From contig SSBO01000008.1 in NCBI GenBank assembly GCA_005281725.1, positions 5,256,011 to 5,320,010 on the forward strand: a DNA stretch of 64,000 bases, read 5' to 3'. A model generated the notes under the pieces. That model ran no database searches and was not told the DNA's origin. It saw only the letters and a program-made list of their open reading frames with translations. Positions 26,892 to 38,646 of the stretch are shown one piece after another. Origin of the DNA: Wuchereria bancrofti. Its lineage: Eukaryota > Nematoda > Chromadorea > Rhabditida > Onchocercidae. The position numbers and the translations under genes were made by a program. Numbering within the stretch: position 1 is the stretch's first letter; each line of letters starts with the position of its first letter.

Positions 26892-29775
26892 CTGTATATT
26901 AATTTTAGAAATTTTTCAATCGATTCTAATACCTATAAGGTTGCTTAACTAGTATAATGAGCTATTGTTTTGTTATTTTCCACTATTTCAGGAAATTTCA
27001 TTACTTAATTTGAATTGGACGAAGATATTATTTCTTGAATCCTAAATCCTAGCATGCTTTTCAGTTGACATCGTCAAAAATTTTTTGGAGTATGAAATTT
27101 TCTTTTAGAAAATTTCAAAGATATGAAAAGTTGAAATTATTTTTTGAATATTTCGATATTTTTCAGTAAACCTCAAATAAGTCCTAAAATTTTGATGTCT
27201 TTCAAACTTTATGAATAGGCAAAAAAAAAAAAGTTATTGTATGGTATATATATATTACTTTTTCTTGCCGACATTGTATATAATTTCAACTGAATTCTAG
27301 CACAGCTATTGTCATTAAATTAGAGATTTTGTACTTGTATAATGTGTAATCGTGTCTTTCTAGAAGTGGTCTATCAAAACTGTATGATGTAATTATTGCC
27401 ATTTACCTGAATGGGATTTTTAGTTGACCTTATTTAATAAAATAATTGACATGAAGCATAAAATTTTTATTTGAAAAAATCATTTATCGTTGTAGGTATT
27501 CATTTTCGACATCCATTTTCCTCAATTGTCCTTGTGATATTGATCATTTTCAAAGATGTATGAGTGCTTATTATCATAACATTAATTGAAAATCATTCGT
27601 TTCTTGTTATGTTATTCTGATTAAATAGATTGATCTGAATGGTTCACTATTTGAACTGTCAATAATTTAATTTAGTCATTAAATATGGCAATAATCGCAT
27701 CATTTCATCATTGTTTGTGGTTTTATTTTTTTAAAAAAAAATACTGTTAAGAAATCACATGTATTTGCAAAGATTTGAAACTGGTAAAATGTTTCATTGT
27801 TTGCCTTCAAATGATATGTACAATGGTAAATATTGTAGTGTTTTTTCTTTTTTTCTTTTAAATTGGTTTTAAATCTAAGTAAAAAATAGGATGATATCCA
27901 TGACAGTTATAAGCCATAATGTAAAACAAATTGAACTTTAGCTAATTAAGTTGACCAATTATAGTATTCTATAGGATATGGTAATATTTAATTATCCAAG
28001 ACGATGAGATGAGTGTATCATTGGTGAATAGTTTAAGATAAGAATATCTCTACTCGATTTTCTAACTTCAATTTTTAAGGAAATGAAGTTAGCTTGTAAG
28101 TCATTTTTAAATATCATGGTAATTTTTGACATTCTAAACATAGACATTATAGATATTTGTACATTTTTGTTTCAAAAGTTATAAAAGAAAGTTTATTACT
28201 GTGATAATCCAGTTAAATTTTGTTGCTTTTGAAATTTGAAGTCTGAAACTTGAAGTTGTATGGAAAAAATCAAATCCCACTGCATAATTTATATTTTTTC
28301 GGTCTCTGTTTATTTTCCTTTCATTGCTGTGCTAGTCCTTTTGCACCTATCTGGGTTTTTCCATTAAAATTGATTCGGATAAGATTTTGTTGAAAAATTG
28401 AATACATTTTTGTTTCAAAAATCATGAAAGAGATGATTACTGTGATAATTCATTTAAATATTTTTGATACATGTTGAATTTATATTTTTTATACATCTTG
28501 AATGCAAGCAATACCAGAAACAATTTTTATTTTAGTTGAAATCTCATTTGATTTCAAGCAAAAGGTTGTGTCCTTTAAATTATTAAGCTCTGACTAATTC
28601 TAAAATTAGTATTGCTTAAATTTATTATTTGTACATTGGTAATAATAGTGGCTTGTAATATTAAAAATGTTTTGTATTCAAATTCATGTTTTTTTCTATG
28701 CTGGACTTGTCATAGCAAATTTTTGAGCATTAATCGAGCTGAAAATATTTTAACAAGGAAACAAATATATATAAAATTTTGTTGAAAGAAAAGAAAGAGG
28801 AATTAATGTAAGATCTGATTTGATTTTTCTAGTTCCTCTGCAGTAAATGATTCAGTTCCAAAAAAAGAAGAAAACCAGATGTATGTGTTATATCATTTTT
28901 GAATTCACTATCAGATTTACGATAGTACAAGCAGAAACTGATGGCAGAAAAAATAGGAAAACTGTTTTATTTATTAATTAACTAGAAAAATACAAAAATA
29001 AGAAATAATAGCATACAAAAGATAGTAGTGAAAATAATAATAGTAACAATAATAATAAATAAATGAAATTAGCAATAGTCTGACTAATTGTATAGCTTCA
29101 TTCAAAATTGTCATAACTGATGTTGCATACGAAGTAACATTTGTGACATTTAAATATGCGACAATTCTTCCTTCGAAATGTCATTAAACATTTGCAAAAT
29201 GAAGTGAACTACTCTTTTTATTAAACATACATACATATTCAGCAGAGAAGACATCATGAAATGATGAGATCACCACCGACATTGTCATGACTATCACCAT
29301 TACCGCCACAGCCAATGGCGACATGTGCACATTTAGTGGGACAATTAAGGGGAAGATAAGATGATAGGAAGGAATTGCTGTGAAATAATATTGAATACTG
29401 AGGGTTAAAGATGGCTAGAAATGAGAGTTGACTGTTGTTGATATTTTAAGATGTGATAAGAGTAAGAGTTGTAACTATTGCTAAACAGTTTAAAGCAAGT
29501 AAATTAGCAAATATGCAAATGAGAAGTACATAAGTAAATAAATTGGTAAAATGTTAAGATTATTTAATAAATAAGTATAAAGCAAATAATTATAAGGTAA
29601 AATTAAATTCTTTAATTTATAATTTGTATTCAACATGTACTGCCGTTATTTCCTGTTTTCGAAATTTCAATCGATATTCTATTTGTGTGAAATAATAAAA
29701 CGTTTTTATGTCTTCCTTCTTTTTTTTAGAAAATTTATAAATTTTAAAGGAAATTTTGGTCGAAAAATTGTAGTG
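26892..29775. other. Intergenic region between Dopey and the inversin-like gene
   Basis: This holds the 3' untranslated region of Dopey; candidate AATAAA polyadenylation signals occur, for example near 27438. AT-rich sequence follows, with an (aat)n-rich microsatellite patch at about 29028-29065. A T-rich acceptor ending in TTTAG at about 29729 lies 46 bases before the next ATG and may be the trans-splice or 5' leader acceptor of the downstream gene. Apart from one small minus-strand open frame listed separately, I see nothing coding. Confidence 0.6.
29184..29324 (-). CDS. Possible small secreted-type open frame or first exon, 46 aa
   Basis: The minus strand starts with ATG at 29324 and stays open for 46 codons. 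It sits in a patch that is richer in GC than its surroundings. The first 28 residues are strongly hydrophobic (AVAVMVIVMTMSVVISS), like a signal peptide or anchor. A gtatgt donor-like site lies after codon 30, so it could instead be a first exon of a minus-strand gene whose later exons I could not find. There is no homology that I recognise, and chance is a real alternative. Confidence 0.2.
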   Translation of the reverse strand: MSPLAVAVMVIVMTMSVVISSFHDVFSAEYVCMFNKKSSSLHFANV

Positions 29776-32700
29776 ATGAATGCTAAATTTTTGGAAGCAA
29801 TCGATTTGCTACGAGATAATAATGTGACACAATTTGAAAAGCTAATAAAACAGTTTCCGCAATTACTTGAGATACGACGTCGTGGACGTTCTTTGCTCAC
29901 CTATGCATTACTTTACGATCGTTTACGAGCTTTACAAATTATTTCAAAGTATGATCTAATTTTCATAGTCTTTTTTTTCACTTCATATGATAATAGTTTT
30001 AAAAAAGGCGAAAAAAGGTCAAAAAAAAAACTAAAAAAATTTAACTTCGGAAAAAAACTTGCATGATATTTTAGTGAAAATTAATTATTTTGTATTAGAA
30101 TTTGATTGTTTTCTCAAATATAATAATCTACATTTTTATTTCAACTATTACTGATTATTAAATGTAATCTTTAATTATTTCTATTCTTCCAGACGATCAT
30201 CTTCATCATTTGACGGTGAAGAATGTTCAGAAAGTGCCTTACATTGGATTGCAAAATTTGACGCACGTAAATGTTGCAAATATTTGCTTAGTTTACCACG
30301 GCAATATTCCGAAATACCATGGATTGTGATAAAAAATAATCGGCAAATTACACCCATTCATCTTGCAGCACACTATGGTCATGTGAAAATTTTAAAAGTA
30401 TCATTTTACTTTTTTAAAAAAGTATTTAAATTTGAGAAATTTTGATTTTCATTTCAATTTTCCAAAAAGTATTTAATTATTATAAACACCAAAAAAAGAT
30501 ATTTAAAAAAAAAAATCTGCAAATAAAACGATGGAAAACATTAACAACGTTTATGTTATGTTTGATAATTTTCAATTTTTTTTTTTTTTACAAATTTCCA
30601 ATATACTAGGATAAATTTAAATCAGTTTAAACTACATGTAACATATAAATCTATATATTAAGAATTAGAAAAAACAAACATCCAATGATGTTATTCATTT
30701 CTGAAACATTTCATATTATTTTTTCTTTCCTCAATTTTTATGATTTCAAAAATCTCAATTTTAATTAAATCCTTAACATACACATTCAGAAATGATTTAA
30801 ATTTACAACCCTATAAGTTAATGTTCTTGTCGTTTTATTTAAATATCTTTTTGTATCTTTTTGTTTATGTTTATGATAATTAAATGTATTTTGAAGAGTT
30901 GAAATGAATTAAAGTTATCAAATCAGAATATGAATGCATATTTAAAATTTAGGTGGATCTGATGATTTGAACTCATTTTAATTTCTCAAAATACATATCA
31001 AATATGTCGGTACATCATCAAACTTAATGTGAATTCTTTGCCTTTCACATATTCACGTTATTTTGTTATGATTTCAGAAAATTTAATTTTAATTAAAATA
31101 CATAGCATAAGTTATGTATGTATCAGAGTTATTGAAATACATCAGATTTAATGTTAAAAAAAAATTTGATATAAAAAAAAATTTCTTTTTTTTCTTTTGC
31201 TTCGTTTTTTTTTCAAGATGTTACTTCAATCTACCATATTGGATAGTGAAAATTTTTATCAAATGGTAAATGATAACGTCGGTCGATCACCGCTGCATTA
31301 TGCTGCATGCACTGCAAGATTGGAATGCTGTGAGGTGCTGCTTGATGAAAAACTTGGATTGCCGATGGATCAGAAGGATCGAAATGGACATACACCATTA
31401 ATGTGTGCTGCTGCTAGCTGTTATCCAGATGGTTCATTTCATTCATTTAAGAAATTTTGCAAAATGAGTTAAAAAAAAAAGAAAGTGGAAGGAAAAAAAC
31501 AATGAGGAAATTGTAAATTTAATTAGTTGAGAATAATTGAAAAAGTAAATAAATACATATTACGAAATGAAATAATTAAAGTTCTTTCTTTCCAAAAAAA
31601 ATTTCATATTTCTCATTTAAATGACAAAGAAAAAATGCATAAATTATTTTGCATAAAAATATTTTACTCTATAAATTATATTTTTTCATCGAATTATTTT
31701 TTCAAATTATTTTCTTACTAATTTGGAATGAAAAAAATAAGTAAATAAACTACATTTTTCCTTACTTTCATTATTTCATTCAATAATGTAAAAGAAATTT
31801 ACTTTTAACTTAAGAATTAGCTATGAAATTTTAGAAATTTAAATTTTACTTGTTTTTTTTTAACTTGCTTATAGCACCAGAAGTAGTGCGTTTATTGGGA
31901 AGCCGAAAGATAAATTCAATAACAGCTCGTGATAATGATGGTCGTACGGCAATGCATTTGGCGGTAGTTGCGCAAAATACGACTGTTGTTGACATTTTGC
32001 TCAACGAATTGGAATGTCCTTCAGAGGTCCATTTCACATATTTTTCAGTTTTACTTCATTAATTAATTAATAGACTATTTAATTAACAATTTATTAGTTA
32101 TGAAACTTAATAAAAGTAAACTTTCTTGTGGAAAAATTTTTCAATCTTATTATTACTTCTTATTATGTCATTTCCACATTTAGGCTTATCAATCAATTAA
32201 TTATTTAGGTTCCAGTTAAGCTTATTTATTAGGCATACTTTTTAATTATTAGTTTAACCATTTACAACTTGAAAATTTTGCTTCTTTTAATGCTTACACA
32301 TTAAATAAAATAGGTTTAATTTATTTCAAACTATTACAAAAAGTTTTTTTTTTGAAAAAGAAAGCAAAAAAACAAGGATGAAAATTTAAATTAGCAAAAA
32401 AAAATTTTTTTTGTTTTTAATAAAGCAAACTAAAATTTTAGACATTTGATAATGATGCTCGTACACCGTTGCATTATGCAGCAAAACGTGGTTTCGATGA
32501 AGTGGTGAAGAAACTGTTAGCAGCAAAAGCACGTAATGCTACACGTGATTGTTACGGTATTTCACCGGCGCATTACGCTGTGCTGAATGGTCATCGTAGT
32601 GTTGTCGATCAATTAATGATATCTGCAGGACGAATGGTTATTGCTTATTGATTTGTTGCTAAATTATTATTAATAGTTTAAAAGAAAAAAAAAGAAAGAA

Positions 32701-35455
32701 AGAATTAAACAAAGAAAGAAAATGAAAAACAAATTTTAGGAGCAGTATGATAGTGATGGACGATCATGTTTTATGTGGTCAGTAATTGCTGACCAAGAAT
32801 TATTAGTGCAACATTTCTTAGAATATTATCAACCAAATCGTAATCATAAAGATAAGTATGGCTATACGGCGCTTCATCATGCGGCGCATATTGGAAGTTT
32901 ACGTTTGGTAAAATTATTGGTAAAAGAAGGATGGAATATTCATGTATGTTATTATTATTATATTTTAATAAAAAAAACAAAAAAATAAGAAATTGTTAAT
33001 TGTTTGAATTATTTTTTTTTTAGTTTTAAAATTAATCGAAATCTTTAATCACGATTAAATTAGGAAGTAGATGACACTGGTGCAACAGCTCTTCATCTCG
33101 CTGCAGCCAAAGGTTTTACAAATGTAACTCGTTTATTAGTTATGGTTGGTGCTAATTGTGAACATATCGATCAACAAGGAAGGTTATATTAAATTAGTAA
33201 ATTGTGAAAGAAAAGTTAACTTTACCTTTTAGATGTAACTGATTAATTGAAAAGATTGTGAAATGTATATTTGTAGGTATATATTTGAGAAATAATATAG
33301 GGTTAGTTGAAGTTTGTGTGTGTGTTTTTGTTTGTTTGGAAATTTTACATAATTTGAAAAACTTGAAAATTATTCGATATTTGAAGAATAGTTGAGGATT
33401 TTTTTTTTTTGAAAATTTAAAATGATTTAACAGGTTTTAAAACTAGCCGATACTTGCTAATGTTTTGTATCGTTTTTTTTTCTTTTTTCTTTTGCTAATA
33501 TTTGTGCTCTATTCGATTAATTCTAGAACTTTTAAATGTATTCGATTTTTTTTCAAATATTCTTTATACTATATTTTGATTCATTTTTTTTTTTTTTTTT
33601 TTTAAAGGGAAAAGGAAAACTTTGTTACGATTGTGGAAATTGAAGGATTATTTGAAATGAATTGCTATTTTAGCATATTTTATTTTTGTGTTATAAATTT
33701 TGATAAAATTTAGAACTCCGATATTTTATGCATGCTTGGGAGGACAAGCGCATACGTTAAGCGTTATGGTGACAGAATTGAATTGTAAAATAATGCATAC
33801 GGATAAGCTTGGACGAACTGCGCTGCATTGTGCTGCATTTGGTGGTTATATTGCATGTATTGAAGTACTTATCATGAAAGCTGTTTGTTTTATGCTTTAT
33901 TATTTAAGATTTAAAATAATTTAACATATGAAACTAATATGAAAGGTATTCTGAAAGACTATAGGATTAATCATTTTAATGAAGTAAAAATATTAGTAAT
34001 TGTATATTTTAATTGATGTTTTCTTTTTTTTTTTAAATTGAATTGTAAAATAATACATTTAAACTAATTAAAGTTTCTTTTTCCTCTTATTGCTGTTTTC
34101 CTCAACTAATTAAAGTTTCATCTTCCTCTTATTTTATTGTTGCTTTCCTCATTTAAAAAATGTGATAGCTATACTCAATATACACGAGTAATTCAGATAA
34201 TAATTTTTGTTGACAATAACAATAACAATAAAAGCGACAGCAGTAACAATAATGATAATAGCAATAAAATTTATACTTTTTAGGATTGTCTCATTCATAA
34301 GGAAGATTTAGATCAATTTACGCCAATTCATATAGCTTGTGAAAGAGGTAAATATGATTGCGTGAAATATTTACTGAAATGTGGAGCAGCTGTAAATGCA
34401 TTTGCACGGATTGACGATTGTACACCGTTAAGTTGTGCACAGGCCAATGGTCATCAACAGGTAAGAGGTAAAAAAAATAATTTAATAAGCATCAATAGTA
34501 GTATTAATAAGATGAAATTTGGAAGATACAAGAAGCAGTTAATAAGCAACATAACAGGTGGAATTTGAAATTATAAATAGCTAATTCATTTAATAAGATT
34601 AATGAATTACATGAATTATTGACGAATGTACTAATTAAATAAAAAATAGAAAGGATAGCATTGCAATTTAGGATGAGTAAATTTTTGAATTCCTTCCGCT
34701 TTTTTCTTTTCTAGTTGAACAACAGAATGGAGAGGAAAAGATTGGATAGCTGTGCAGTTGGAAAAATCTTTTTTAAACTGACAGTTTTAAATTTGCTTCA
34801 TGAGGAAGAAGCTTTCTGATAATTTGGGAATTTATAATTTTGATCAAAGATCATCAAAAGTCATGAAGAAATGACAAAAAATTGTCAAAAAATACCAATA
34901 AATGGTCAAGAATTGCCAGGAATCAGCAATGATTGATCATGGATAACCAGGAATTGATCAGAAATAATTCTGATCAAGAGAAATCAATAATATTAATCTA
35001 GTATATTCGAAATATTCAAACTTTTCCTGAGACAATGATAACAAAAAAATAGACTGTGGCTTCAAATTTACCAACTAGATTTGAATAGCATTAAAATTTA
35101 GATAGTATTAAAAGCTTAAGATTTACTTCAAATTTTTCATTTAATTAAAAAAAATCTTTTTTTTTTCATCAATTTAAAAGAAAGTGAAAACATATGTATA
35201 GTTTTGTGATGACGATGATGATGATGATGAATAATAGTGTGAGCATATATGAATAATATATTTGAATAAAACAATTTTTTTTTTCTTCAGATTGTGAACT
35301 ATTTATTACGTAATGGTGGGCTGTTTCCATATCAGTTACGAAATCTGGCCGCTTTAATTATTCAAAAATGGTGGCAACAACATTCGCGATTACGACAATT
35401 AAGTAATCAAAAAACAAAAAAAAAGAGAAAAAACAAAAAAAAGGAGGTCCAGTAA
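29776..35455 (+). CDS. mlt-4: Inversin-type ankyrin-repeat protein (MLT-4-like), 590 aa, 10 exons
   Basis: An ankyrin-repeat scaffold. In C. elegans the inversin orthologue MLT-4 works with MLT-2 (ANKS6) and the kinase NEKL-2 in endocytosis during moulting; that role is family knowledge. Exons: 29776-29948, 30193-30397, 31218-31431, 31875-32026, 32442-32636, 32740-32943, 33064-33182, 33714-33882, 34284-34460, 35291-35455, all phase-consistent. Nearly every exon encodes ankyrin repeats with the TPLHYAA-type motif (SPLHYAA, TAMHLAV, TPLHYAAKRG, TALHHAAHIG, TALHLAAAKG, TALHCAAFGG, TPIHIACERG), about a dozen in total. The inversin signature DGRSCFMW followed by KDKYGYTALHHAAHIGS is at about residues 318-360. 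After the last repeat comes LRNLAALIIQKWWQQHSRL (about 553-570), an IQ-like motif placed as in inversin, then a short lysine-rich tail. The long C-terminal region of vertebrate inversin is absent. One donor (32637) is gttatt. The alternative nematode paralogue nphp-2 cannot be excluded. Confidence 0.85.
35209..35232. repeat. (GAT)n microsatellite
   Basis: A short run of gat/gac triplets lies in the last intron of the inversin-like gene, about 60 bases before its final exon. Confidence 0.8.
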
Positions 35456-38400
35456 AATGATTCAATCAAATACAACAAAATAATGAAATAGTAATTTGAG
35501 TATTTATTGTTCTGAGACAAATTGTTATTAATTAAATACCAAATTTATCTAATAATATTAAATGAAAATATATCGATTAAATCTTTTAATGCGAATTTTT
35601 TTTTAAATTTAAGTATTCAGTATTATTATCAAATGAAATGAATTGGTGGATAAAAGATATGAGAATTAAAAAATCATATGCTATGATGATATATTCAAAC
35701 TGGATTTTTAAAAGTTTAGTTTATTATCGCATTATGCTACAATGATATTAGTTTATTCCATTTTTGAAATATTTAAAACTAATTTTTAAAAAGATAGTAA
35801 AAATTGTATAAAATATTTTGCATAAGTATTGTGTAAAGTACTTTTTTTCAATATATTATTGATAGTTCTATGCTAATAATTGAGCCAATAGAATGAATCT
35901 ACTCAAATCATCTTTTTTTGCATTTAATTATTGAAATATTAATTAATTTTGCTATGTTAATTATATTAGGAGCAATAATAAGGGAAACATATTGTACGTT
36001 TTTTCACAAGAAACAAATCTTGAAAAGGAAATAATAAACATGTTGGCTTCAATTATCAAAAATTTTGTGATTCCAATAAAATTCTGAAAAATCTTTTCAA
36101 AATTTTTGAGACCTTATAGATTTAAATTTTTCAAATAATTCTTTTTATCTTTCTTATTCTTAAAATTGTTGTATTTTTTATTGAATCGCATACTTTTGTA
36201 TATATTTTTGCATTTTTTCAATTTTTATTTTAATAACAACGCATTATTTTCGAAAATTTTGTTATTGTCAGCTAGTTTATGAAATCTACTTGACGATGCC
36301 ATCCTAAATATATTCGATAAAATGATTTACAAAAAAAAAAAAAAACTGAAAATTTTTAGCAGAAGGAACTGAAATAGATTTTGAAAATAATAGCGTCATT
36401 TTTGCAGACAGAAAAAAAAAAGGAAAAATGCTAACAAATATAGGCGAAAAAACTTTCTTCCTTGTTTAATTCCAAAATTTTACTAATTTCATCAATAATG
36501 AAAATCTGAAATCCTTATAACATAATTTCATTTAAGTTTTCAGATGTTTAATTGGCAAATTTAATATGCTATTTGCTTTGCCTCTTCCTTTTAAAATCCA
36601 TAAATATCAAATATACTTCTGTCAAAATGGTAATTTGTTTATAAAGTGAAGTTGGAAATGTTAAACAGATTTTTAGCAGATAAATATTAATGAAATAGTG
36701 ATAAATCTTTTGCTAATGAAATCCTCCTAAATTTCAGCATAAAAAACACTAGTATAAAAAATAAACAATATTAATTATTGAACAAAACTGACAGTTATAT
36801 AGTATAAAATTGAGACAGTGCTAATTATTAAATAAATTGATCTTTTATATCGCAGATCTAATTCGGACCAATTTGCATTTTTAACCAATTAAATAATGAG
36901 CAAAATGTGAATGGCTATTTTGCATTTATTGCAAAAAATGTTCAGTTTTACTAAACTTGTGATGCGGAAATGTCCATTGCTATTCAATCAAAATATTCAA
37001 TGTTCATTTTCGATCATATAATAATGCAATATTATCCATTTATCATCTTGAATATCTGCGCATTATTTTGAACGACTTAAATGACTATATTATTAGCTGA
37101 TTATAAATAAACCGTAAGTAACCTTGAAAATTTCCCGCGCCACTAATTGAAGATGGTTGTACATTTTTACAATGACAGTTAAATAAGTCATGCATAACTC
37201 AATTGAAAACAGAGGATTTGAAGCAGTAAAAATTAACAATTTTATTTCCTATTTAAAATTTCTCAAATATCAATCTATAGTGCAAATGTAAGATGCCCGA
37301 AAAATTCATAAATTGAAATTCAATTACATGACATCTTTCCTAAAATAGTAATTTTAGTTGTTATAAGCTAAATAGAAATTAATATTGTAAATTTAAAAAA
37401 AAAAATCATTTAAATAACAATAAATAAATGCACTGGAATTTTTGGACAACAAAATTTTGCCCATCAAAATTTTGTTATATAATTAGTTTAAAGTTTATTA
37501 AATGAAACATTAAAAAAGTCTCCCAGTGCTAACATAATTATAAATTGCTTAAAATATTTTATTTATTGTAATTATATATAATGCAATAACATGGATACAA
37601 CCGAATTTATTACTAATTTTTTGTCAAATAAACCATTTTTAGACTTTATTTGAAATTTTATCTTACTTTTTGTAACAAATTTGATCTAAGATTTTCGTCT
37701 TTCGTTCAGAATTCATTGCCGATCTATCTATCTTCTATCATAAATTATTACAATGATAAATTATTTATTTATATCATTTCATAGTATCGTCGCAGTAATG
37801 ACTTTTGCTGCAAACTTCCAGTTAAACTGATTAATTCAGAAAATACCGCATTATCGAAATGGTAAAATAATCCTGCTATTTTGAACAAACACTTTTGAAC
37901 CCTCATCTTACATATGAATATTTAAATGAGCTCAGGAAAAAAAATTGAATTGATGAAATGGTTATTATTTTTTTTAATGAAAAATTTTCGATGATTCATT
38001 TCAGTTTTTGACACTTTTGACAGAAATGCAAATTTATTCAATTCAATGAAAGACTTCCAGGGGTTTTAGTTAATTCTAATACCAATGAAAAGTTGATTTC
38101 TGGTTTTTGCATAATAAATTATCAGAAATTTCGTAATGTATACCACTATTCAATGCATAACTTTTTATAAATGAAATCTTTTTTTATCATTGTTTGAAAT
38201 TGTATTCGATTGTCTTTTTTTCACCTAAAATTAGACTTAAATTTCACATATATCACCAATCATTTTTAGAATTTATAGCTAACCCGTCTATTGCCATAAA
38301 CTATCAAACCGCAATCGTTTCCACAAATTCTTCATTAAATTTTGATTATCGAAGGTAAAACGAAAAGGAATTATAGCATTGATTTTGAGTGCTTCATTGA

Positions 38401-38646
38401 ATAACGCTAAATTTAGACTCATATATACTACCAATCATTTGTTGTTACTAACCAAAAGGAATACAATAAATTGGCCATATAAAACAATTAGTGATTTAAT
38501 GTATTGCTGGAAAAAATTGCATATTGAACACATTCAAACTTCTAAGAAATTAAAATTCATTTATAATAGTAAATTAATTTGTTGTCTTATAGAATCTTTC
38601 CACATATCATTATTGAATATTTCTAAATTCATAGCTTCAGATAACA
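35456..38646. other. AT-rich intergenic region
   Basis: About 3.2 kb of very AT-rich sequence with A and T runs (for example poly-A near 36329). No exon chain or similarity was recognised. The region just before 38647 contains sequence weakly resembling the first exon of the next gene (see findings). Confidence 0.6.

Noticed and set aside
34850..34985. Recurring gatca and gtcaa words in the last intron of the inversin-like gene
   Set aside because: Only loosely repeated words with no fixed unit; not a CRISPR-like or defined tandem array.
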